A stretch of 64,000 bases of DNA, taken from contig ONMV01000004.1 of the NCBI GenBank assembly GCA_900319005.1, positions 1 to 64,000 of the forward strand, read 5' to 3'. Numbering within the stretch: position 1 is the stretch's first letter; every line of letters starts with the position of its first letter. The notes under the pieces were generated by a model. The model worked only from the letters and a program-made list of their open reading frames with translations. It ran no database searches and had not been told where the DNA came from. The stretch is from an uncultured Bacteroidales bacterium (GTDB lineage Bacteria > Bacteroidota > Bacteroidia > Bacteroidales > Paludibacteraceae). Shown piece after piece: positions 1-8,484 of the stretch. The position numbers and the translations under genes are program-made.

Positions 1-753
1 TTTGTCAAACACCACATAGCAAATCTCTTCTGCTTGCGCCGCGTCTCTGTACACATGCAGCACGTATGTCTCCGCGCCTTCTACTGCTCCCCATGTAAAC
101 ATCGCACTCGTCTCTTCCGGCTCGATGGATACGGGCATTCTGTCTTCTTGGAGACCTTTGCGCAATGCCGTGTAATGATACTCGCTTATCGAGTTGGCAT
201 AATGGTTGGTAAAATCAACATATTGGATCTGTTTGATACGTCTGTCGGCTACGGGACTGAAAGAAGGTCTATTGTTTATATTGACGCGCTCTTCTTTCAT
301 GCCGTACGATGCCGGAGAAAGTACCGGTTCCTCCGACAAAGAATTGCCGTAGCCGAACGCCCATTGCTGCGTATCTTCTATTCCGCGTTCGCAGGTCCCG
401 TCTTGTGCAATCAGAGACAGCACATTGCCCTCCTCGTCAAACTCCACTCGCTTGCTGTAGGCGTTGTTGGACACGCCGGAGCAATAGAACTCGTTTTTGG
501 TGGTATTCCATTTGTAGTTGTCCGCCGTCGTCCAATCCTCTGCATCGCCGGCATAGTAATAAACGACTCGTGTATCAGGTCTCAGAGCGGTCTTGTCTGC
601 GTTCATGGCAAACGTCGTTCGCTCCACCACGCGCTGCAATTCGTCCAATATGACATAGTCTTGATACTCAGGCACATGCTGCGATTTCCATGTTTCATCA
701 TTCCTGTCATATGTACCCCACTGAATCACACCATACCATTTCGGGTCTTCCTC
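1..753 (-). CDS. Continuation of the secreted YD-repeat-like protein after a frameshift (partial)
   Basis: This open frame runs to the left edge of the window. It continues the protein encoded at 707-2698 in another reading frame. Read from 753 leftwards it gives a plausible extracellular sequence (EEDPKWYGVIQWGTYDRND...), and it ends at the window edge with a stretch resembling a fibronectin type III strand pattern (VSIEPEETSAMFTWG, then AETYVLHVY). The upstream frame instead runs into a stop after an unrelated tail (VWCDSVGYI). Removing one G from the GG at about 753-754 would join the two frames into one protein. The function is unknown; it is probably exported and cell-surface. The true C-terminus is outside the window, so a T9SS sorting domain cannot be checked. 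Confidence 0.6.
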
Positions 754-2698
754 CTTCCCATCCGTAAGTCTCTACGTACAGCAGAATACCTTCTTTAGAA
801 TACGAGCTGTAGTTCTTGGTGTGTTTTATGTCTGAAATCTGCCAAGTCTGTGTGTCTGCGTTTTTATTGTACCACGTCGTTCTCCGTGCTACGTCGGCAG
901 TCATATCATTCGGGAAATAGGTATATTGCTCATAATACGTTGTATCTACAAATTCTTTGTTCTCATTGATGCGATAAGTAATGCGGCTCACTACTCTGCC
1001 GATTTCATCATATTGGTTCACTTGCCAACTGCCGTACTTGCCTTCGAAATTATACCAACCTATTTCATTTCCTATTGTATCGTAGTAGGTTATATTCCCA
1101 TTATTATAGTTATGGGAATAGATATTGCCATCGGCTCCGATTGACATATATCCAACGACATTTTTGGCATATGCATGAAGGATTGTATCATAGGTAAAAG
1201 CATAGAAATAACTTGGCTCCCATCGATAGTTCTTCCATTCGTACTCAAAGGCAGAAATCGGTTCGCCGTTTTCGCCTAAACTCACCCGCCAATCCGAACC
1301 GGACGTGCATTCCCACTGGTGACTCTCTGTGTTATACACCTCATTCCACCTGTACCAATTTCCGAAGCCATAACGATATGTCTTGTCTATCATACGGGTA
1401 ATCGGGCTGGCATTCCATTGAAGGCTCGCAGTGAGCGTGTATTCCGGAGTCGTTTCCGAAGTCGTGATCCATTCGTCTATAGCTTCACGTTTCTCCTGCG
1501 TCTTGGAATAAACCACTTCACCCTCGTTGCCATAATCTGTGCGCTTGACCGTCCAAATGCCGTTTTGCAGAGTTGTGTCTAATCGCAAGGTGCAATGGTG
1601 GTTCGCATCGTATGTATAAACGGAGTTGGAATAAGCCGTCAGCACACTATCCTCATTATATCTCCACGAGCGTACGTGTTGCGGATATTCCTTGTTGCCG
1701 GTTGCGGTTTTCTCCACTAAATATTCCTCCTCGCGCTCATCTCCCGTCACGGTCTTCCGGGTAAACACATCGTCCAGATATATCTCCGTCGTTGTGGTCT
1801 TTACGCCGGATCGGGTTGCCCAACTCGACTTGCCGGTAATACGTCCGCTGCGGTAATAGGTCTCGTTACCGTTATAGCTGCTTCCCTCGTATGTGCGAAT
1901 CACTCCGCCATTCTCATTATACTCCGTTCCGCTATCTAAACTTCCATCATCCCATACTTTTTCCTGTATCCACAACCGGTGATTGCGGTATTTGTTGCGA
2001 CCGTATGTACGCCATTGGTTTTTCCATTTCTGCTCGTTCGTATTGAAATAATAACTGATGGATTCCAACGTGCTGTCCGTCTCCGCATGGTAATAGCGCG
2101 AAGATGGTAGCCAGTTTCCCGCAGAGTCCAAATAATAAACCGAGTAATCATAGTTACGGATTTGTCGGATCAGATGACCTTCCTCGTCAAAAATATTACG
2201 ATAGGTATCATACGCATAGTCATAACGCTGGCTCAATTCAAATGCAGCCTCATCCAGTTTCTGCAAATCGGAGATGTTGAGGGAGGAATCTACTATGTTT
2301 TCTGAAGTCCAAGGGTGATTTCTATCAATATGGATAACCGGATACATGTACTCATACGTATACGTAGTATGCTTGCCATCATCGCCAAAATCACGATATA
2401 CGTATTTAGCACTACGCGGATTGATGCGGTAGTAATACTTTGTTGCATTGACATAATAGATTCTAGTATTGGTTTCTACCAGACTATCCGGCGCGTAGAA
2501 ATAATTCACGTGCTTGTACTCTGTTCCTCCGCCTTCGTCACCCGTCTGGAGCGTGTTAATACGCCATGCGTAACGATCGGATAAATCCTCCTGCGCGTAG
2601 GCGCATGTTCCTTTTAATACTAATGCTGCAAAGAGCAGAACGAAGAACGTGATTTTTTCCTTAGCCGCAAGGGCACGATTTGGCAAAAACTTTTTCAT
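707..2698 (-). CDS. Secreted YD-repeat-like surface protein, truncated by frameshift
   Basis: The start is set at the ATG at 2698, because the protein then begins with a basic stretch and a hydrophobic signal peptide (FFVLLFAALVLKG, then AYAQ before the mature part). A Bacteroidota promoter lies just upstream at 2726-2757. The mature part is rich in Tyr, Trp and Asn, with degenerate repeats of about 40 residues of the type 'Y-x-YD-x-x-G-x-x-x' that resemble YD/RHS-like or MORN-like wrapping repeats; no toxin domain is visible. The gene at 35096 encodes a protein of the same kind. The reading frame leaves the protein at about 754 and stops at 707, while the neighbouring frame continues to the window edge. 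Its substrate or role is not recognisable. Confidence 0.75.
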   Translation of the reverse strand: MKKFLPNRALAAKEKITFFVLLFAALVLKGTCAYAQEDLSDRYAWRINTLQTGDEGGGTEYKHVNYFYAPDSLVETNTRIYYVNATKYYYRINPRSAKYVYRDFGDDGKHTTYTYEYMYPVIHIDRNHPWTSENIVDSSLNISDLQKLDEAAFELSQRYDYAYDTYRNIFDEEGHLIRQIRNYDYSVYYLDSAGNWLPSSRYYHAETDSTLESISYYFNTNEQKWKNQWRTYGRNKYRNHRLWIQEKVWDDGSLDSGTEYNENGGVIRTYEGSSYNGNETYYRSGRITGKSSWATRSGVKTTTTEIYLDDVFTRKTVTGDEREEEYLVEKTATGNKEYPQHVRSWRYNEDSVLTAYSNSVYTYDANHHCTLRLDTTLQNGIWTVKRTDYGNEGEVVYSKTQEKREAIDEWITTSETTPEYTLTASLQWNASPITRMIDKTYRYGFGNWYRWNEVYNTESHQWECTSGSDWRVSLGENGEPISAFEYEWKNYRWEPSYFYAFTYDTILHAYAKNVVGYMSIGADGNIYSHNYNNGNITYYDTIGNEIGWYNFEGKYGSWQVNQYDEIGRVVSRITYRINENKEFVDTTYYEQYTYFPNDMTADVARRTTWYNKNADTQTWQISDIKHTKNYSSYSKEGILLYVETYGWEGGRPEMVWCDSVGYI

Positions 2699-2725
2699 AC
2701 GTTTTTTACGTTTTAAAATTCGGTG

Positions 2726-2757
2726 CAAAATTACTGCTTTTTTTCGACATACGCAAA
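2726..2757 (-). promoter_or_regulatory. Bacteroidota-type promoter for the gene starting at 2698
   Basis: On the minus strand a TTTG box (2754-2757) is followed after 20 bp by TAATTTTG (2726-2733). The spacing matches the other promoters in this window. The start codon lies about 30 bp further on. Confidence 0.7.
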
Positions 2758-2990
2758 TTATTCAGTTGTACGAGGGATATTTTGCGGTTTTATAAATATC
2801 TGAATATCTGGCGGTTCTAAATTTGTTTTTCGGAAATAGTTGTACGCTCTGCGAAGAGGACTTGCAAAACGTTTGAATTCGGGGCGAAAATCGATCGGTT
2901 CGAAGGAAATATCCTTTAAATTCAGTTGTTCTTATTGTCTAGGATTTCATCGATTTTATAGTAACGTTGTCTGAGAATCCCATCAATTAA
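2758..2990 (-). pseudogene. Possible decayed small gene
   Basis: A good promoter (2996-3027) fires into this stretch, yet no intact gene follows. Read on the minus strand, one frame gives LIDGILRQRYYKIDEILDNKNN and stops near 2924. The next frame continues with protein-like sequence (EQLNLKDISFEPIDFRPEFK, on to IPRTTE) and stops at 2758-2760. A single frameshift would join them into a protein of about 80 residues. No ATG opens the first frame. I do not recognise a family; the gene may be dead or the reading may be chance. Confidence 0.3.
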
Positions 2991-2995
2991 CGCTG

Positions 2996-3027
2996 CAAAG
3001 GTACTAATTTTTTTTGAAATATGCAAA
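2996..3027 (-). promoter_or_regulatory. Bacteroidota-type promoter with no intact gene behind it
   Basis: On the minus strand TTTG (3024-3027), 20 bp, TACCTTTG (2996-3003). It lies downstream of the barrel gene ending at 3046 and points into the possible decayed gene at 2758-2990. Confidence 0.65.
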
Positions 3028-3045
3028 TTATTATTTATTTTTAAC

Positions 3046-3957
3046 TTAAAAGTTATATATTCCGTAACAGCGGCAGTTTTGCGTGTTGCGGCGGAGGGGG
3101 TTGTACGGTGCAATGCGGAACGAGAGTTTAATACCAAAATCAAAGGGGCGTCTTGTTGAAACCAGCCTTTTGCCTTGGCGTTGGGATTGCACTATCGGCG
3201 TCAAGATCCGATGAAGCGGAAAACCTTCCCGTGTGTCCGAGAGCATCAATAAAGAGATCCGATCGGATGGATCGTTGTGGATGGAAGGGAATAAATAATC
3301 CAAATAAATACCGATGGAAAGGTATGATATGGTTCTGCGACCTGTATGTACGGGAATATCGTAGCATAGTTCAGCCGCCAGACCGTATTGCACTTTCGGC
3401 AGGGTTTGTTCACCAGTTTGTGTCTCTCGAAAAGAGGGTGATGCAGCCAGAGGGAAGGAGTTATAGACACGGTTGTTTTGCAGCGGAAAATAGACGGACA
3501 GCGCAGCAAGGTCGGCTGTCTGATTCCATAGGCAGCGTAGCGGAAAGACGATTTTGGGTCCGAGATAGAAGGAGATGTTTTTCCCGGACAATCCCACCTG
3601 AACGGGTATGCCGACAGACCATGTGGTGTACATTTCTTTTAACCGGCCGATGTTATAATCCACTTGTATCGGTTCGTTCTCTACATCAATCACGCTGTAG
3701 GAGTCGGTATATGCGTGTTTGTAGTAGCCTGCATTGCTGCAGTCGAGAGTGGCTCCTATCCGAAAACCGATCACGTGTGGCGAGTGATAGGCATAGCTGA
3801 ATTGCACGCCGGCATGCAGGTTCATGACCGGTAAAACATACAGGCATCGCCCATCGTAACCAGCCATTCCTGCCCGCAATCCTGCTTCGAACAGGTGCTC
3901 TGCCGATAGTGTTAACGGCAGAAAACAGAAAAGAAAGAGTGTCGTAATATGTTTCAT
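3046..3957 (-). CDS. Outer-membrane beta-barrel protein (PorT/OmpA-barrel-like)
   Basis: The start at 3957 is chosen because the resulting N-terminus is a clean signal peptide (MKHITTLFLFCFLPLTLSAE) and the ATG overlaps the upstream stop as ATGA. The mature part has alternating short strands rich in aromatic residues and Gly (FEAGLRAGMAGYDG, LHAGVQFSYAYHSP, GIPVQVGLSGKNISFYLGPKI), typical of small Bacteroidota outer-membrane barrels. A barrel-closing strand (FDFGIKLSFRI) lies near the end and is followed by an odd basic, Cys-containing tail of about 20 residues, so the stop may have drifted. It is translationally coupled to the large secreted protein at 3954-6437, which suggests it acts with it at the cell surface. 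The function is unknown. Confidence 0.7.
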   Translation of the reverse strand: MKHITTLFLFCFLPLTLSAEHLFEAGLRAGMAGYDGRCLYVLPVMNLHAGVQFSYAYHSPHVIGFRIGATLDCSNAGYYKHAYTDSYSVIDVENEPIQVDYNIGRLKEMYTTWSVGIPVQVGLSGKNISFYLGPKIVFPLRCLWNQTADLAALSVYFPLQNNRVYNSFPLAASPSFRETQTGEQTLPKVQYGLAAELCYDIPVHTGRRTISYLSIGIYLDYLFPSIHNDPSDRISLLMLSDTREGFPLHRILTPIVQSQRQGKRLVSTRRPFDFGIKLSFRIAPYNPLRRNTQNCRCYGIYNF

Positions 3958-6437
3958 GGGATAAGTCTTTTTTCGGTCCATATACGTTCGCCCTGCCGGT
4001 AACGGTAGAGGTAAACACCATGTGTCACTTGGTTTTCGGTTACTTCCTCTCCGCGGCTGTTATAGATGCGTACCCGCACCGGAATTTCCTCGATGGAATC
4101 GGCTATTTCGAGGATATTGGACCAAATGATTTCTTCGTGGCCCAGAACTACGCGGAGTTGGAAGATGCCGTTCAAGATGTTCTGCTCGGCGTAATCGTCT
4201 TCCGTGGCTCCGGGAACAGGTTTTTCGTCCTTGTACCACTGGAAGGCGGTAGGAGTCCGATCGGGGAATATCCGTCGCAGAACCACATTGTCGCAAAGCA
4301 GCTGCCAGTTGTACTTGTTCACGATGATCGGATATAAACGCTCGCAATGAACGGTGTCCAAAGTAAGGATATAGAGAATACTGTCGCATCCTCGCGGACT
4401 CGTTTCCATTTTCTCCTGTGTGTCGGGTTCTCCGAACAGCACGCCTCGCCAAGTGAACGGTATCAATGTGTCGCAGACAACCGTGTCTAACTGTGCGTAC
4501 ACAAAGTCGGGACAACACAGTTCCGTATTGAGCGTATAGATATGCAATATACTGTCACATCCCCGCGGACTCTTTTCGGTCACCTCTTGTGTCGCCGGCT
4601 CTTTAAAAAGTACGCCGTTCCAAAGAAATGGCATGAGTGTGTCACACACGATCGTGTCTTTCGGCGCGTACTGAATGTCCCTGCAACACAGTTCCGTGTT
4701 GAGTGTATAGATATGCAATATACTGTCGCATCCGCGCGGACTCTTCTCTATCACCTCTTTTGTACCAGCCTCTTCGAAGACCAAGCCGTGCCAGAAGAAC
4801 GGCATGAGAGTGTCGCAGACGGTGGTGTCTGCCGGAGCGTATTGCAAATCGGGGCAACACAACTTGGTGTGAAGCGTATAAACACCCCGTTTGACCTCGC
4901 AGTCGTATTGGTCCTTGTAAATAATCTCGTATGTAGTGTCTTTATAGAAAACCGTATCGTGCCAGTGGTAAGGCATGAGTGTGTCGCAGACGGTTATTTC
5001 ATCGAATTCATCGACTATTTTCGGGCAACAATGCTGGGGAATAAGATGGAACGGCTCACTCATTGCGCGGCAGTACCGCTCGGTCTCTACATCCACGCCG
5101 TCAGAGGTGACGCAGAGCCGATACCAGCCTTCATTTTTCGGCTTGATAGAATCAAAGGCGAGCGTTTTTCCCAAGACCACATTGGTCCAGTCGTCACTGT
5201 TGAACTCCAGGCTGTCCGTGGCATACTGCCAGAGGTAATTATAAGGTTCCTTAAAACCGCCATCAGCTGTCACGGATGTCTCGAAAATATACGATGAATC
5301 CAGGCAAACTTCATGCTCGGATAGAATAGAAACGACGGGATTGCAAAGCCGGATCTCAATGTCATCCATTGCGAAATCGTTTCCCGTACTCTTGTTTTCG
5401 TCATTGAAGATAGACAAGCGTATCACACTCACCCCTTCCGGCACATGGAATGTAGCTCCGACAAGGTGCCACGGAGCAGACATAGTTGTCGGAAAGCCGT
5501 TATTATGTTTTCGATAATCCGAAGGAGCAGGATCGATTGATCCCGAGGTCTGCTCCCAGATAGTATCCCGAGTTGATTCGTTTTGGATAAGAAAACGAAC
5601 CTTCGGACGTGCAAAATTATGCCCGGGTTCCAACACATTCGCTACGTAGGCTGAGAAAGAGAGATCTAACTCATGACACACAGGGAAGGTTGTGGTATAA
5701 AAAGCGTCATTCCCCCCGATACCATCTACCTCTAATAAATACCCGCGCGTGTAATCATTAGGATAGGTGTGATCGTCTTGCAAAAACCACTGAGAAAGCA
5801 TATTAGCGGTAGTACTGCTTTCCCAATTATTCTTCCATCCATGTTTGGCGACTATGAAATAGCCACTGGAGACCCATGATAGGACGTTGAATTCTTGCCG
5901 GTATCTTGAACTCATCGTGGTCAAGCGTGTTTGGCAGGTAACCGGATCGGACGGGTCATTGCCGCCGAAATCTTCGCGGAAAAGGATGGTGCCACGCGGA
6001 CATACATTCTCTGATATTTCATCGGGCCAGGTAAAGCGGAAGGGGGTGCATCCACCTTTTATCTTCTGCATGAATACAGGCTCGCTTACAAGCCATCTTT
6101 CCGGCGTTTCCATTTCGTCCTCTCGTGCAACCAAGACACGGTACCATCCTTCAGGGAGATTGGTAGGACGCTGGGTATAACCCCATGTGGGGGAGGTGTG
6201 GGTGTACTGAATGCGGTTCCATACGACACTATCCGTAGAGTACTCGTATATAAACCGGTGTGAATCAGCGAAATAGCCGTCGTCCACGAAATCCTGTGTG
6301 AAAGAAATGAAAGGGTTGGATGTGCACAGTGCGTCCGCCGAGGGACGCAACACAACGGATGACTCGGCATGTAAGATACCATGTATTGCGCTTAAAATGC
6401 ATAAAAACGCAAGAATTTTTGAATTTAATTTGCACAT
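3954..6437 (-). CDS. Large secreted protein with four Cys/'GCDSI' repeats and T9SS-like C-terminus
   Basis: This 827-residue protein has an N-terminal signal peptide (ILAFLCILSAIHGILHAE) and a large extracellular region of immunoglobulin-like or lectin-like character (FREDFGGND, later GNDFAMDDIEIRLCNP). Four consecutive repeats of about 56 residues follow, at about 4340-5010 on the map. Each contains VCDTLMPF-W-G-F and SPRGCDSI-L, ending in a Cys-Cys pair in three copies; this 'RGCDSI' repeat is typical of gliding/T9SS-exported adhesins of Bacteroidota. The last 80 residues (RVRIYNSRGEEVTENQVTHG, then VYLYRYRQG) resemble a degenerate T9SS type A sorting domain. It is first in an operon with the barrel gene, from a promoter at 6490-6521. 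It is probably surface-attached or secreted; the ligand is unknown. Confidence 0.75.
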   Translation of the reverse strand: MCKLNSKILAFLCILSAIHGILHAESSVVLRPSADALCTSNPFISFTQDFVDDGYFADSHRFIYEYSTDSVVWNRIQYTHTSPTWGYTQRPTNLPEGWYRVLVAREDEMETPERWLVSEPVFMQKIKGGCTPFRFTWPDEISENVCPRGTILFREDFGGNDPSDPVTCQTRLTTMSSRYRQEFNVLSWVSSGYFIVAKHGWKNNWESSTTANMLSQWFLQDDHTYPNDYTRGYLLEVDGIGGNDAFYTTTFPVCHELDLSFSAYVANVLEPGHNFARPKVRFLIQNESTRDTIWEQTSGSIDPAPSDYRKHNNGFPTTMSAPWHLVGATFHVPEGVSVIRLSIFNDENKSTGNDFAMDDIEIRLCNPVVSILSEHEVCLDSSYIFETSVTADGGFKEPYNYLWQYATDSLEFNSDDWTNVVLGKTLAFDSIKPKNEGWYRLCVTSDGVDVETERYCRAMSEPFHLIPQHCCPKIVDEFDEITVCDTLMPYHWHDTVFYKDTTYEIIYKDQYDCEVKRGVYTLHTKLCCPDLQYAPADTTVCDTLMPFFWHGLVFEEAGTKEVIEKSPRGCDSILHIYTLNTELCCRDIQYAPKDTIVCDTLMPFLWNGVLFKEPATQEVTEKSPRGCDSILHIYTLNTELCCPDFVYAQLDTVVCDTLIPFTWRGVLFGEPDTQEKMETSPRGCDSILYILTLDTVHCERLYPIIVNKYNWQLLCDNVVLRRIFPDRTPTAFQWYKDEKPVPGATEDDYAEQNILNGIFQLRVVLGHEEIIWSNILEIADSIEEIPVRVRIYNSRGEEVTENQVTHGVYLYRYRQGERIWTEKRLIP
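4340..5010 (-). repeat. Four in-gene repeats of about 168 bp encoding the GCDSI motif
   Basis: The units lie head to tail in the gene at 3954-6437. Copies 2 and 3 are close to identical over the SPRGCDSILHIYTLNTELCC segment. The first copy is the most diverged, with DQYDCEVKRG in place of SPRGCDSI. They look like protein-level duplications that could recombine. Confidence 0.75.
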
Positions 6438-6460
6438 ATTAAAAAAATGTGTTAATTTTG
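6429..6460 (+). promoter_or_regulatory. Bacteroidota-type promoter for the TPR regulator
   Basis: TTTG (6429-6432), 20 bp, TAATTTTG (6453-6460). Its -33 box lies over the start codon of the divergent gene ending at 6437, and the oppositely directed promoter at 6490-6521 is only 30 bp away, so the two transcripts would overlap head to head. Confidence 0.6.
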
Positions 6461-6489
6461 CGCTCCAAAATAAATTTTGAAATCCGGTG

Positions 6490-6521
6490 CAAAGGTACTG
6501 CTTTTTTTTAACATGTGCAAA
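6490..6521 (-). promoter_or_regulatory. Bacteroidota-type promoter for the secreted-protein operon
   Basis: On the minus strand TTTG (6518-6521), 20 bp, TACCTTTG (6490-6497). It leaves a leader of about 45 nt before the start codon at 6437. Confidence 0.7.
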
Positions 6522-6588
6522 TTTGTGTGTTGTACGAGTATCGATTTAAGCGAAATAAATACCATTGAAAATCAACAATTTACGAAAT

Positions 6589-8058
6589 ATGTGTAAAAAT
6601 ATAGTTGTACGCGTTCTGAAAATTGCGTTTTGGAGCTTGCTTTTTTGCTTGCAGAGTTGCCGATTTAGCCCCGTCAACGTAGAAAACCGACTTGACGAAG
6701 CGGAGGAATTATATCGTCAGGGGGCATATTCAAACAATAGTAGTCAGTATGAGAGTTCGACTGAATATTTGAAGCACGCAGAGGGTATTTTGCTAAGTAT
6801 TCAGCCGTCAGATATCAGTAATCCACAATTGGAGAGGCGGAACCGGTTATTAGGATTAGTCTGGTTCCGATTAGGCAACACCTCGGAAAGCGAGATGCTG
6901 TATGATATTGCGCATAGTTATTATCGGAAGGCTATTCCGTTGCTGAATCCGGACAGCAACTCCCTCTATTTGACCTGTGCTTATCGCGACATGGCCCGCA
7001 CGATGGCACTAACCGGCGGTGAACAGGACAGCGTCCTTTGGTATTTTTCCCAGGCAGAGCAGCATGCGAAAGAAGCCAAGAGTGATTTGCTGCTATTGGA
7101 TATAGATGCTTACCGCTATCAAATCTGCTATCTGGATAGCGTTTCTCACCGTTTGAGTGTTTGCAAGCAGTTAGCTGAAGAGTATCAGGTTCCTGCCCGT
7201 TATTCGGAGATTGTGGAACTGCTGTTGGCGCAACATGCCACGGATTCTGCCGCTTATTATTTGGAGCGTTTACGCCCAACGGACTCGGCTTATACCTATT
7301 GGTTTGAGCAGAGTTATGCGTATCTGCAAAGCAAGATTCTTCTCCAACGCGGACAAGCGGATGAAGCATACCGCGTTTTGCTGAATCTGTACGACCGCAA
7401 GATAGATGAATTGCAACGTGATGCGGGTGCTCGTACGTACGCGCTATCCTTACATTACGATGTCGCTCGCGAGCGACTGATGGCAGAAAGTGAACGCGTG
7501 AAAGCGAGAGGTCAAAGAGCGATATCTGCTATTTTGGTTGTCTTGATTGTGGTTCTAATCATCTTGTTTATAGTCATTTGGCGATATTGGCAACAAAGAC
7601 GACGCGAACAAGCAGGTCAACTGCAAGCACTTCGGGAGAAATACATACAACAGTTACAATTAGCGTTGGAGAGGCTACAACAGAAAGTAAGTCTGACGCG
7701 TGAGATGGAGATGCAACGCATGAGAGGCAATGAGGTGGAGTTTCCGAAATGGCTGCAGACTTATCGGGATGAGAAACTGGTCATGAACAAAGATAGCCTG
7801 AATGAACTGATTGCTTCGATAGACAAAGCGTTGGACGGTGCTATCAGCCGTTTACGTGCAGAATACCCCGAACTGACAGAGTCCGACATGCAGTTTGCGA
7901 TCCTGTCTATTATCGGAGCTTCGGACAACGATATGTCTATTGTGCTGAATGTACAAAAGCAGACGATTTATCATAGGAGGCAAATCGTCCGCAAGCATGT
8001 TCATCCGGAGATAGAGGATATCGATTCTTGGTTACGGAAATACGTATTAAACGTGTAA
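6589..8058 (+). CDS. TPR lipoprotein/membrane sensor with C-terminal HTH-like domain
   Basis: From the ATG at 6589 the protein starts with a lipoprotein-type signal (WSLLFCLQSC), so this start is preferred; a TTG at 6565 in the same frame would add eight residues. Tetratricopeptide-like helices fill the next 300 residues (AEELYRQGAYSN, YRKAIPLL, YEQMP-type pairs). A single membrane helix follows (ISAILVVLIVVLIILFIVIW), then a coiled coil, then a C-terminal segment (LTESDMQFAILSIIGASDND, SIVLNVQKQTIYHRRQIVRK) that looks like a LuxR-type or DUF6377-like helix-turn-helix. This architecture is common in Bacteroidota, where such proteins are thought to be envelope-linked regulators. The target is unknown. 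It ends convergently with recX, overlapping it by 12 bp. Confidence 0.75.
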   Translation: MCKNIVVRVLKIAFWSLLFCLQSCRFSPVNVENRLDEAEELYRQGAYSNNSSQYESSTEYLKHAEGILLSIQPSDISNPQLERRNRLLGLVWFRLGNTSESEMLYDIAHSYYRKAIPLLNPDSNSLYLTCAYRDMARTMALTGGEQDSVLWYFSQAEQHAKEAKSDLLLLDIDAYRYQICYLDSVSHRLSVCKQLAEEYQVPARYSEIVELLLAQHATDSAAYYLERLRPTDSAYTYWFEQSYAYLQSKILLQRGQADEAYRVLLNLYDRKIDELQRDAGARTYALSLHYDVARERLMAESERVKARGQRAISAILVVLIVVLIILFIVIWRYWQQRRREQAGQLQALREKYIQQLQLALERLQQKVSLTREMEMQRMRGNEVEFPKWLQTYRDEKLVMNKDSLNELIASIDKALDGAISRLRAEYPELTESDMQFAILSIIGASDNDMSIVLNVQKQTIYHRRQIVRKHVHPEIEDIDSWLRKYVLNV

Positions 8059-8484
8059 GGCTCGATGAATCTCCTCATAGGTGAAACCGCGCTGAAGGAG
8101 GAAACGGAGACGTTTGTCTTCGGAGTCGGAAGAACGGGAGTGGATGAGTTTGCGTAAATTGCCAAAATACACGGTTTCATCGATATTTTTCAGAGCTTTC
8201 GAGATCTCTGATTCGGGGAGTTGCAGGGCACGAAGAGCGGCTTGGATCTTCAGTCGTCCCCATGACTGGTATTCCACTTTGTCATGCACATAGGCGGCAC
8301 AGAAACGGGCATCGTCGAGGAAACCATTGGAATAGAGATTTTCCTCGATGAAATCGAAAAAATCCGTGGGTGCTCCCCACTCATATAGCTTACGCTGTAC
8401 GTCGGCGACACAATGCTCAGCTTTCGCACAATAAGACTCGGCTTTATCGAGCCATTCTGCCTTCGATAATTCGGTCTTTGCCAT
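8047..8484 (-). CDS. recX: RecX family regulatory protein
   Basis: The 145-residue protein matches RecX in length and layout: three tandem three-helix repeats with the diagnostic DFFDFIEENLYSNGFLDDARFCAAYVHDK region at residues 40-70, then WGRLKIQAALRALQLPESEI and a final LRFLLQRGFTYEEIHRAL helix. RecX binds RecA filaments and damps recombination. Its start lies 41 bp inside the end of prmC, so the two genes are translationally coupled and probably share the promoter at 9390-9421. The stop overlaps the convergent TPR gene. Confidence 0.9.
   Translation of the reverse strand: MAKTELSKAEWLDKAESYCAKAEHCVADVQRKLYEWGAPTDFFDFIEENLYSNGFLDDARFCAAYVHDKVEYQSWGRLKIQAALRALQLPESEISKALKNIDETVYFGNLRKLIHSRSSDSEDKRLRFLLQRGFTYEEIHRALHV

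Noticed and set aside
34..798. Plus-strand open frame of 254 codons at the left edge
   Set aside because: The minus strand in this stretch encodes the continuation of the secreted protein; the plus-strand product is Arg/Cys/His-rich and looks like a shadow.
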